NCBI RefSeq assembly: GCF_011516935.1
Contig: NZ_WOTF01000003.1
Coordinates: forward strand, 62,001-126,000
Length of the DNA: 64,000 nt
Origin: Acetobacter farinalis
GTDB lineage: Bacteria; Pseudomonadota; Alphaproteobacteria; Acetobacterales; Acetobacteraceae
Direction: 5' to 3'
How positions within the stretch are numbered: position 1 is the first letter of the stretch; the number at the start of each line of letters is the position of its first letter. The translations under genes were made by a program, and so were the position numbers. Below are positions 57,329-64,000 of this stretch, one piece after another. The notes beneath the pieces are model-generated. The model worked only from the letters and a program-made list of their open reading frames with translations. It searched no databases and had not been told where the DNA came from.

Positions 57329-58731
57329 CAGACCAGCTCCCTCGCGTCCGTCAGGCAGCCTGTCACAGCCGCCGCCGCCGCCATGGCCGGAGAGAGCAGA
57401 TGTGTCCGCCCGCCCGGGCCCTGACGCCCTTCAAAATTCCGGTTGGAGGTGGAGGCACAGCGCTGCCCCGGTGTCAGCCTGTCCGGGTTCATGCCCAGAC
57501 ACATGGAGCACCCGGCCTCACGCCATTCAAACCCGGCATCCAGAAAAATCCGGTCCAGACCTTCTTCTTCCGCCTGCCGCTTCACCAGACCGGAGCCCGG
57601 CACAATCATGGCGCGCACGCCCTCGGCCACCTTGCGGCCCGCAGCCACCTGAGCCGCGGCCCGCAGGTCTTCAATCCGGCTGTTGGTGCAGGAGCCAATG
57701 AACACGACATCCACCGGTGTTCCGGCAATTTTCTGCCCGGCCTCAAGCCCCATATACTCCAGCATACGCTGCATCTGCACACGTTTGGACTCGTCAGCCT
57801 CCAGAGCCGGGTCCGGCACGGTGCCGGTAATGGGCAGCACCGTTTCCGGGCTGGTGCCCCATGTCAGGCTCGGGGCAATGTCTTCCGCCCGCAGCGTGAC
57901 ATCCTTGTCAAAATGCGCGCCGGGATCAGTTGCCAGTGTGCGCCAGAACGCCACAGCCTTTTCGAAATCCTCTCCCTTGGGAGCAAACGGACGATTACGG
58001 ACATACGCGAAGGTCGTGTCATCCGGGGCCACAAGCCCGGCGCGGGCACCGGCTTCGATGGACATGTTGCAGATGGTCATCCGCCCGGCCATGTCCAGAT
58101 CCCGGATGGCGGATCCGGCGAATTCAATAACATGCCCGGTGCCGCCCGCGGTGCCGATATGCCCGATAATGGCCAGCATGATATCCTTGGCGGACACACC
58201 CGGACCGGTCTGGCCTTCCACTGTCACCCGCATGTTTTTTGCAGGCCGCTGAAGCAGGGTCTGGGTTGCCATCACATGCTCGACCTCGGATGTGCCGATC
58301 CCGAACGCCAGGGAGCCCATCGCGCCGTGGGTGGAGGTATGGGAATCCCCGCACACGATGGTCATGCCCGGCAGGGAAATGCCCTGCTCCGGCCCCACCA
58401 CATGCACAATACCCTGAGAGGCGGAGAGCAGCGGGAAATACGGAACCCCGAATTCCTTCACATTCCGTTCCAGCGTTTCAATCTGGTTCCGGCTTTCCGG
58501 TTCCTCGATAGGCTGGGTGCGGTCGGAAGTGGGAACATTGTGGTCCACCACAGCCATGGTCATTTCAGGATGACGCAGCTTGCGGCCAGCCAGACGCAGG
58601 CCTTCAAACGCCTGCGGGCTTGTCACTTCATGAAGAAGGTGACGGTCGATATAAAGGATAGAGGTGCCATCCGGCAAAGTTTCGACAACATGATGATCCC
58701 AGATCTTGTCGAATAACGTACGCGGCGCCAT
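57328..58731 (-). CDS. leuC: 3-isopropylmalate dehydratase large subunit
   Basis: The 467-residue aconitase-family protein has the iron-sulfur cysteines in IGSCTNSR and CSMCLG, and the [12 protein letters not shown] motif. It heads leuCDB. No leader peptide or attenuator was found in the 188 bases before it. Confidence 0.97.
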   Translation of the reverse strand: MAPRTLFDKIWDHHVVETLPDGTSILYIDRHLLHEVTSPQAFEGLRLAGRKLRHPEMTMAVVDHNVPTSDRTQPIEEPESRNQIETLERNVKEFGVPYFPLLSASQGIVHVVGPEQGISLPGMTIVCGDSHTSTHGAMGSLAFGIGTSEVEHVMATQTLLQRPAKNMRVTVEGQTGPGVSAKDIMLAIIGHIGTAGGTGHVIEFAGSAIRDLDMAGRMTICNMSIEAGARAGLVAPDDTTFAYVRNRPFAPKGEDFEKAVAFWRTLATDPGAHFDKDVTLRAEDIAPSLTWGTSPETVLPITGTVPDPALEADESKRVQMQRMLEYMGLEAGQKIAGTPVDVVFIGSCTNSRIEDLRAAAQVAAGRKVAEGVRAMIVPGSGLVKRQAEEEGLDRIFLDAGFEWREAGCSMCLGMNPDRLTPGQRCASTSNRNFEGRQGPGGRTHLLSPAMAAAAAVTGCLTDARELV

Positions 58732-58919
58732 GGCCCTCCCCTTTCATGGAACGGCACGGACTCGCGCAGATCAGCCTTGACCCTGCTCCCGCTGCCCGGT
58801 GCGCAGCAGGCCTGCGCGCAACAGGATCAAGCGTTTTACCCGGTTTCACGCGGTGCACCGAACAGGTTCAGTCGTGTTCTGACAGACGAAAAACCCGCGC
58901 CTTCATCTTCTCAGCACCC

Positions 58920-58955
58920 AAAAACCCGGCGGGCCGAAGCCCCACCGGGTTTTTG
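58920..58955 (-). terminator. rplS intrinsic terminator
   Basis: AAAAACCCGG (58920-58929) pairs with CCGGGTTTTT (58945-58954), giving a U-tract on the minus strand after rplS. Confidence 0.9.
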
Positions 58956-58995
58956 GGGTCAGGCAGACCGGACAGCCGATCTGCTTTGACTGATC

Positions 58996-59373
58996 TCAGC
59001 CAGCGGCAACCACGTCACGCGGGCGTTCTGCAATACGAGCAGACTTACCGCTGCGGCCACGCAGGTAGTACAGCTTCGCACGACGCACCTTACCGCGACG
59101 CACAACGTGAATTTCAGCAATGGTCGGTGCATAGAGCGGGAACACACGCTCCACACCTTCACCATTGGAGATCTTGCGCACGGTGAAGTTGCTGTTCAGG
59201 CCCTTGTTGGAACGGGCAATCACAACGCCTTCAAACGCCTGAAGACGCTTGCGTTCACCTTCAACAACCTGAACGGACACGCGCACCGTATCTCCGGCTG
59301 CGAATTCCGGAACGGCACGAGCGGCTGTCAGGCGAGCGATTTCCGCAGCTTCATACTGCTGAATAATGTTCAT
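58996..59373 (-). CDS. rplS: 50S ribosomal protein L19
   Basis: The 125-residue protein has the L19 pattern [15 protein letters not shown] and [23 protein letters not shown]. The ATG at 59373 has GGAAGGAT upstream. It ends the rpsP-rimM-trmD-rplS group. Confidence 0.96.
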   Translation of the reverse strand: MNIIQQYEAAEIARLTAARAVPEFAAGDTVRVSVQVVEGERKRLQAFEGVVIARSNKGLNSNFTVRKISNGEGVERVFPLYAPTIAEIHVVRRGKVRRAKLYYLRGRSGKSARIAERPRDVVAAG

Positions 59374-59387
59374 TTCGGTATCCTTCC

Positions 59388-60140
59388 TCAAACCCCAGTT
59401 TGGCCTGTCTGCCCGGTTTTTCCGGTGGCAGCAGCCCCATTTTTCTCTGTGCGAGCCAGCCAGGCAGACCACAGGTCCGGCCGTCTTTCCCGCGTGATTT
59501 CTTCAGCCTGCTTCTGGCGCCACGCCGCTATGGCCGCGTGGTTTCCTGACAGCAGGACTTCCGGCACGTCCTGACCTTCCCATACAGCAGGACGGGTATA
59601 ATGAGGATATTCCAGCAGGCCTGCGGAAAAACTTTCCTCAACCCCGCTCTCCTCACTCCCCATCACGCCGGGCAGCAGCCGGATGCAGGCATCCAGCAGC
59701 ACAAGGGCGGCTGTCTCTCCACCGGACAGAACATAGTCTCCAATGGAAACCTGTTCGATCTCCCGGCTCTGGAGCACACGTTCGTCCACCCCTTCAAACC
59801 GGCCACACAGCAGCACGAGACCCGGCCCCTGTGCGTAGCGCTGCACGTCCTGCTGGCGTAGAGGCCGCCCCCGCGGTGTCAGAAACACACGCGGCACGTC
59901 TGCTCCGGCCTGCGTTGCAGCCAGAGCGGCATCCACCACATCAGGCCGCATCACCATGCCTGCGCCGCCGCCAAACGGGGAATCATCCACCGCCCGGTGC
60001 CGGCCCAGACCATGCTGCCGCAAATCCTGCGCTGAACAGGACCACACGCCCCCTTCCAGCGCACGGCCTGCCAGAGACAACCCCAGCGGGCCGGGGAACA
60101 TCTCCGGAAACAGCGTCAGCACCGTAGCCTGCCAGCTCAC
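59388..60140 (-). CDS. trmD: tRNA (guanine-N1)-methyltransferase
   Basis: The 250-residue SPOUT enzyme methylates G37 of tRNAs with a G36, including tRNA-Pro(GGG) in this window. [12 protein letters not shown] and the knot segment [15 protein letters not shown] are clear. The last residues are a low-complexity [10 protein letters not shown] run. The start overlaps rimM by four bases. Confidence 0.96.
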   Translation of the reverse strand: MSWQATVLTLFPEMFPGPLGLSLAGRALEGGVWSCSAQDLRQHGLGRHRAVDDSPFGGGAGMVMRPDVVDAALAATQAGADVPRVFLTPRGRPLRQQDVQRYAQGPGLVLLCGRFEGVDERVLQSREIEQVSIGDYVLSGGETAALVLLDACIRLLPGVMGSEESGVEESFSAGLLEYPHYTRPAVWEGQDVPEVLLSGNHAAIAAWRQKQAEEITRERRPDLWSAWLARTEKNGAAATGKTGQTGQTGV

Positions 60141-60679
60141 GCGGCAGGCCCCGCTACCTTTGCGGCCCCGACGCCACGCCCCTCCTCACCAGAGACCTCG
60201 ACCGGGCGAACGATGGTCACCACCCGCCCCTTCGGATCGATCTCCGGCACGCAGGCGCGTGTAAACGGAACCAGCACGCCGCCGGTCAGCTCAAGACTGG
60301 CGCCACCGCCGTAATCATGCACCATGACAACCTGCCCCAGAGAGCAGGCTCCCTCCCGCGCCTCCATACCGATCAGATCAGTATGGTAGAATTCTTCTTC
60401 CTCAGGCTCGGGCAGAACATCACGCGGCACATAAAGGCGGGTATTCACCAGCGCCTGCGCTGCCGTCCGGTCTGACAGGGGCGTGCCCTGCGCATCGCGC
60501 AGTTCCGCCACACCATCCGACCCGCGCCAGCGCAGAGACCATTCCCGCCCTTTTTCATCCAGCAGACCCTTATACGTCTCCAACGCGGCCGCATCGTCCG
60601 CGTAGCTGTGCACATGCACAAGGCCACGCACACCATGCGGTCTGCCGACAACGCCTATCAGGATAAGGTCTGCACGCAT
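60137..60679 (-). CDS. rimM: Ribosome maturation factor RimM
   Basis: The 180-residue protein has the RimM amino-terminal [16 protein letters not shown] motif and the PRC-like domain [11 protein letters not shown]. It helps mature the 30S head near S19. It is coupled to trmD by ATGA. Confidence 0.95.
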   Translation of the reverse strand: MRADLILIGVVGRPHGVRGLVHVHSYADDAAALETYKGLLDEKGREWSLRWRGSDGVAELRDAQGTPLSDRTAAQALVNTRLYVPRDVLPEPEEEEFYHTDLIGMEAREGACSLGQVVMVHDYGGGASLELTGGVLVPFTRACVPEIDPKGRVVTIVRPVEVSGEEGRGVGAAKVAGPAA

Positions 60680-60707
60680 GATCCGGTCAGCTCAGCTCGC
60701 TTTGGCC

Positions 60708-61058
60708 TCAGGCTGCTGCTTCAGCAGCAGCGGCAGCAGCGGCTGCGCGTGCCTGGGCTTTCTTCTTCGGAGCAGACTGCTTCGGCTGCTCGGCATAAAC
60801 CGGCTTCGGAGCCAGGCCAGCGTTCCCCAGGAAGCGGGCAACACGGTCCGTGGGCTGTGCGCCCTGAGACAGCCAGTGCGTGATGCGCTCACCCACCAGA
60901 CGCAGGCGGTCTGCGTGGTCGGAGGGCAGCATCGGGTTGTAGGCACCCACTTTCTCGATAAAACGGCCGTCACGCGGGGAACGGCTGTCGGCCACCACGA
61001 TGTGGTAGTAAGGACGCTTCTTGGCACCTGCACGGGCAAGACGAATTTTAAGACTCAT
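60708..61058 (-). CDS. rpsP: 30S ribosomal protein S16
   Basis: The 116-residue protein begins [20 protein letters not shown], the S16 core, and extends in an Ala/Lys-rich tail of about 30 residues beyond the compact domain. It follows ffh by 49 bases. Confidence 0.96.
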   Translation of the reverse strand: MSLKIRLARAGAKKRPYYHIVVADSRSPRDGRFIEKVGAYNPMLPSDHADRLRLVGERITHWLSQGAQPTDRVARFLGNAGLAPKPVYAEQPKQSAPKKKAQARAAAAAAAAEAAA

Positions 61059-61106
61059 TCAGACTTCTCCAAAACCCTGAAAAACTTCGAATAGAAACAG
61101 GCCGCT

Positions 61107-62501
61107 TCAGCGGAAGGGACGGCCACCACCCGGCGGCCCTCCTCCCATTCCCTTAGGCATGAGCGCGGACATACCCTGGCGCATGAGACCTTTCATGCCG
61201 AGCTTGTTAAAGCGCTTCATCATTGAGGACATCATATCAAACTGCTTGAGCAGCTTGTTGACCTCCTGAACACTTGTTCCAGACCCGGCTGCAATCCGCT
61301 TCTTGCGGGACGCCTTGATGATGGCGGGCGCCTTGCGCTCACCTTTGGTCATGGAAGAAATAATGGCCAGATGCGTCTTCAGGATGGTTGTATCAAGGTC
61401 CTTGTCCCCAAGGGCTTCCTTGACCTTCCCCATACCCGGCAGCATGCCGACAATTCCGGAAATGGACCCCAGCTTGCTGATCTGCCTGATCTGCGATGCA
61501 TAATCATCAAGATCGAACTTGCCGGCCATCATCTTCTTGGCCAGCCGTTCCCCTTCTTCATGATCAAGGGTATCAGCCGCTTTTTCCACCAGCCCGGCAA
61601 TATCGCCCAGCCCGAGAATACGGCCTGCAACACGCTCGGGGTGGAATTCCTCCAGCGCATCCAGCTTTTCACCAGAGCCCGTCAGCTTGATGGGCGCGCC
61701 GGTAATGGCCTTCATGGAAAGGGCGGCACCCCCGCGGGCATCACCATCCATACGAGTCATCACAACGCCGGTCACACCCACGGCGTCATTAAACGCTTTT
61801 GCGGTGTTCACGGCGTCCTGCCCGGTCATGGCATCCACAACCAGCAGGGTTTCGGCAGGCTGGGTCACGGCGCGAACCTGCCGGACCTCTTCCATCAGGG
61901 CTTCGTCTATGGACAGACGGCCTGCGGTATCCAGAATAACAACGTCGTAGCCTTCACGCCGGGCTACATCCATCGCGCGCTGCGCGATTTCAACCGGGGT
62001 CTGGCCCGCCACAATCGGCAGGGACGCCACATTGGCCTGCGTGGCAAGCTGGGCAAGCTGCAACTGCGCGGCCGGGCGCTGCGTATCGAGCGATGCCAGC
62101 AGCACCTTCTTCCGCTCACGCGTGGAAAGGCGCAGGGCGATCTTGCCGGATGTGGTGGTTTTACCCGACCCCTGCAAACCCACCATCAGGATGGGCACAG
62201 GCGGCACGGCGTTCAGAGTGATCGGAACAGCGCCTGCGCCGCCCAGGGCATCAATCAGGGCATCGTTAACAATTTTCGCAACGGCCTGACCGGGGGAAAT
62301 GCTTTCCAGCACTTCCGCACCCACGGCGCGTTCCTTGACCTTGTTTACGAAGTCCTTGACCACAGGCAGCGCGACGTCTGCATCCAGCATTGCCAGACGG
62401 ACTTCGCGCATTGCCTCCATCACGTCGGCTTCAGAGAGCGCGCCACGTTTGGCGAGCCCATCAAAAACCCCGGAAAGCCTGCCTGAGAGAGCCTCGAACA
62501 C
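61107..62501 (-). CDS. ffh: Signal recognition particle protein Ffh
   Basis: The 464-residue GTPase targets membrane proteins to the translocon. The NG domain has GLQGSGKTTTSGKIA, DTAGRLSID and TRMDGDARGG, and the Met-rich M domain ends GGGPPGGGRPFR. GTG 62501 gives the standard FEALSGRL start; a GTG at 62543 would add 14 residues across a strong hairpin. SRP RNA was not found. Confidence 0.94.
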   Translation of the reverse strand: MFEALSGRLSGVFDGLAKRGALSEADVMEAMREVRLAMLDADVALPVVKDFVNKVKERAVGAEVLESISPGQAVAKIVNDALIDALGGAGAVPITLNAVPPVPILMVGLQGSGKTTTSGKIALRLSTRERKKVLLASLDTQRPAAQLQLAQLATQANVASLPIVAGQTPVEIAQRAMDVARREGYDVVILDTAGRLSIDEALMEEVRQVRAVTQPAETLLVVDAMTGQDAVNTAKAFNDAVGVTGVVMTRMDGDARGGAALSMKAITGAPIKLTGSGEKLDALEEFHPERVAGRILGLGDIAGLVEKAADTLDHEEGERLAKKMMAGKFDLDDYASQIRQISKLGSISGIVGMLPGMGKVKEALGDKDLDTTILKTHLAIISSMTKGERKAPAIIKASRKKRIAAGSGTSVQEVNKLLKQFDMMSSMMKRFNKLGMKGLMRQGMSALMPKGMGGGPPGGGRPFR

Positions 62502-62526
62502 CTGCGTAATACCCCAAAAGGAGACG

Positions 62527-62556
62527 CGCCACTGCGCGAACACTCGCGGAGTGGCG
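62527..62556 (-). promoter_or_regulatory. Stem-loop in the ffh leader
   Basis: CGCCACT and CGCGA (62527-62539) pair with TCGCG and AGTGGCG (62544-62556), one internal G-G mismatch, loop ACAC. On the minus strand it is followed by a short pyrimidine run (TCTCCTTTT) before the ffh GTG. It may be an attenuator or an initiation-blocking hairpin. Confidence 0.55.
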
Positions 62557-62617
62557 GTCCTGATTTGTGAGAGGGAGTTACGACCCCACTCTCACCGAGT
62601 CAAGAAACTTCTGTGTT

Positions 62618-63169
62618 TTACTTTTCGGGCGGCGGGGGCGGAGCCGGGTGTTCCGCTTCGCGCAGTTGCTCCCTCAGATCATGAATCTTGGTCTGGCGCG
62701 CCTTGACCTGCGCAAGCTGGTCGGGTGTCAGAACATCATGAATGCGGGAGGCCACATCGATATGCCGCGCTTCCGCCTGCGCACGCAGTGTTGCCGCCTG
62801 CTGCTGGAGAGTCGCGATCTTGTCTTTATCAACAGGGCCGGGAGACGTCAGGATATCCTGAATCTGCTGGTGAATTTTCTCGAAGTCTCCCCGCGTATCA
62901 TCAGCCCGATCCTGCTCATGCGCCGTGCGCAGGATGGCATCAATATCCTTGCGCTGCTGCTTGGTCAGGTCCAGCCCTTCCAGCATGCTCATGCCACCAC
63001 CGTGGCCATGGCCGCCGTAAACGCCAAACCCACCCGCCATGCAGGCACCGGGGCCACCCGGAGGAGGCGGCGGCGGAGGGGGGAAGCCGGGATGTGCGTG
63101 GGCAGACAGCGCTGCTGTGGACAGACCAACCACCGCTGCTGCGGCAAGGAAACCATTCCTGTAGTTCAT
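62618..63169 (-). CDS. Spy/CpxP-like periplasmic protein
   Basis: The 183-residue protein from ATG 63169 has a signal peptide (MNYRNGFLAAAAVVGLST, ending ALSAHA). A poly-Pro and Gly/His-rich linker follows, then a helix-rich domain with LTKQQRKDIDAILRTAHEQDR and LTPDQLAQVKARQ, the LTxxQ motif of Spy/CpxP chaperones. The carboxy end is Pro-rich. Metal binding through the His/Gly stretch is possible. It lies upstream of ffh on the same strand. Confidence 0.82.
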   Translation of the reverse strand: MNYRNGFLAAAAVVGLSTAALSAHAHPGFPPPPPPPPGGPGACMAGGFGVYGGHGHGGGMSMLEGLDLTKQQRKDIDAILRTAHEQDRADDTRGDFEKIHQQIQDILTSPGPVDKDKIATLQQQAATLRAQAEARHIDVASRIHDVLTPDQLAQVKARQTKIHDLREQLREAEHPAPPPPPEK

Positions 63170-63266
63170 GGACTTTTTCAACTCCTGAAAAATTCTGTAG
63201 CGGACCCGCCTCTGGCGCACTTTCCAGGGCTCAGGCGGCGCGGCCCGTGCAGAGGAGACTGCTGCA

Positions 63267-63437
63267 TCAGCTCATCGAATAGATGATAGCAAAAACCGGG
63301 ATCAGTCCGAGTAGAAACCATGATCCCATAGCGCACGTCGCAACAGCATGGGCAACCCTGCCCTGAATGCGCGGCCGTGCGCCGGAGCCTGACAGGGTCT
63401 GATGCCGAGGTTCTACACCTGTGGATTTATAGCGCAT
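63267..63437 (-). CDS. Small membrane protein of unknown function
   Basis: The ATG at 63437 has GAGGAG six bases upstream, strong support for translation of a 56-residue protein. A basic beginning (MRYKSTGVEPRHQ) precedes one hydrophobic helix (about 33-54: VATCAMGSWFLLGLIPVFAII). Family unknown. It is upstream of the Spy-like gene on the same strand. Confidence 0.68.
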   Translation of the reverse strand: MRYKSTGVEPRHQTLSGSGARPRIQGRVAHAVATCAMGSWFLLGLIPVFAIIYSMS

Positions 63438-63629
63438 TCGCGTTCTCCTCATCCGGTGACATGACCTTCATTTCAGGCTGAGAGAACGCTCACGTTCATC
63501 AGTCTGCAAGATCCTGTGTGGAGGGAGACCCAGGCAAATTCATGGCATGGGCATGTCCATCACCACACAAAATTCGCGCCCCAAGGCTATGCGGATATTA
63601 GAGCGCGGGGCGGCAAGGCCCGCACAGGC

Positions 63630-64000
63630 TTACTGCGCGCGCAGAAGCTCCAGAAAACGGGCGGCATCCGTCACATCACGCAGCAGGGTGGCAATCCGGT
63701 CTGTCACGGCCGTATCTTCCCCCCAGATAGCCATCTGCTCGCACTCATCCACTGTCGCGCAGGCCACCAGAGCATCCGGGCTGGCGTTTCCTTTCAGCAG
63801 GGCAAGCCCCAGATACAGGCTGCCCAGAGCAGGCACAGCCACACCCAGCACCGCAAGTTCCGCATCAGAACAGGACTCCAGCACCGTCCGCAGCGTCTGC
63901 ATGGTGGCCTCCGGCTGGGTGATGGGCATCACCCCTTCCGTTGTCCGCAGCGCCATGCCGAACGTGGCTTCACACCAGTCCACCCACGGCCCCCACAGCT
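63630..64000 (-). CDS. ATP12 family F1-ATPase assembly chaperone (partial, 5' end outside window)
   Basis: The open frame continues past the window edge, giving 122 complete visible codons. GVMPITQPEATMQTLRTVLESCSDAELAVLG, then CATVDECEQMAIWGED and the RFLELLRA end match the carboxy-terminal half of ATP12, which binds F1 alpha during assembly of ATP synthase. GTG 63983 is not the true start, as the frame is open before it. The 177 bases between it and the 56-residue gene show nothing definite. Confidence 0.85.
   Translation of the reverse strand, partial: LWGPWVDWCEATFGMALRTTEGVMPITQPEATMQTLRTVLESCSDAELAVLGVAVPALGSLYLGLALLKGNASPDALVACATVDECEQMAIWGEDTAVTDRIATLLRDVTDAARFLELLRAQ

Noticed and set aside
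58732-58919. Leucine leader peptide or attenuator before leuC
   Set aside because: No short frame with a run of leucine codons and no alternate hairpins were found.

Overview
The window is chromosomal, GC-rich by eye and densely coding. It suggests an acetic acid bacterium (Acetobacteraceae, Alphaproteobacteria). Reasons: the lineage-typical gene orders bamE/DUF177-rpmF-plsX-fabH-ihfA-merR, ffh-rpsP-rimM-trmD-rplS with a following leuCDB, and Lrp/trxB/LysR; the presence of mucR, coq9, an ATP12 assembly factor, PE N-methyltransferase and an Atm1-type exporter; and strong protein similarity by recollection to Acetobacter and Gluconobacter EF-G. No insertion sequence, prophage, plasmid function, CRISPR array or rRNA operon is visible. 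I read the genus from remembered families, not from a search.

Layout. 1-3455: a cut-off DUF445 membrane gene and a divergent PEP carboxylase. 3456-3937: a non-coding stretch with a heptamer tandem repeat and the fusA terminator. 3938-9905: fusA, rpmB, a small unknown gene, an Atm1-like ABC exporter and a DUF4743/Nudix gene. 9933-17618: glnD, mutS and a TPR-glycosyltransferase. 17745-25974: M32 carboxypeptidase, a secreted royal-jelly/yellow-like protein, thrC, an M16 peptidase, PmbA/TldE, a Tim44-like membrane protein and a small membrane protein. 26033-28482: a (GCCT)13 microsatellite, then a tightly overlapped three-gene unit. That unit consists of a cytochrome-oxidase-subunit-I-like protein, ctaB and a 45-residue membrane protein.

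28685-36069: pmtA, a small membrane protein, gshB, a GtrA/GT2 plus GT39 lipid-linked sugar cassette coupled to an Lrp regulator, then trxB and a LysR gene. 36185-39019: manC, a 400-base AT-rich region, mucR and ihfB. 39074-43440: an UdgX/DUF4130 fusion, murJ, an AI-2E family transporter and tRNA-Pro(GGG). 43505-48707: merR-ihfA-fabH-plsX-rpmF, DUF177 and divergent bamE. 48722-53022: MarR-OmpR-EnvZ-type genes, coq9-def, and rpsU. 53247-64000: prolyl oligopeptidase, leuCDB, rplS-trmD-rimM-rpsP-ffh, a Spy-like periplasmic protein, a tiny membrane protein and a cut-off ATP12 gene.

How it fits together. Most genes are housekeeping: translation (fusA, rpmB, rpmF, rpsU, rpsP, rplS, def, ffh), lipid and cell-wall synthesis (plsX, fabH, pmtA, murJ), amino acids (thrC, leuCDB), thiol redox (gshB, trxB, Atm1 exporter) and quinone/heme respiration (coq9, ctaB). 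The most unusual item is the subunit-I-like protein at 27217-28482. By my alignment it keeps both low-spin-heme histidines but has lost every binuclear-centre ligand, so it should not reduce oxygen. Second is the PEP carboxylase, with several catalytic positions substituted.
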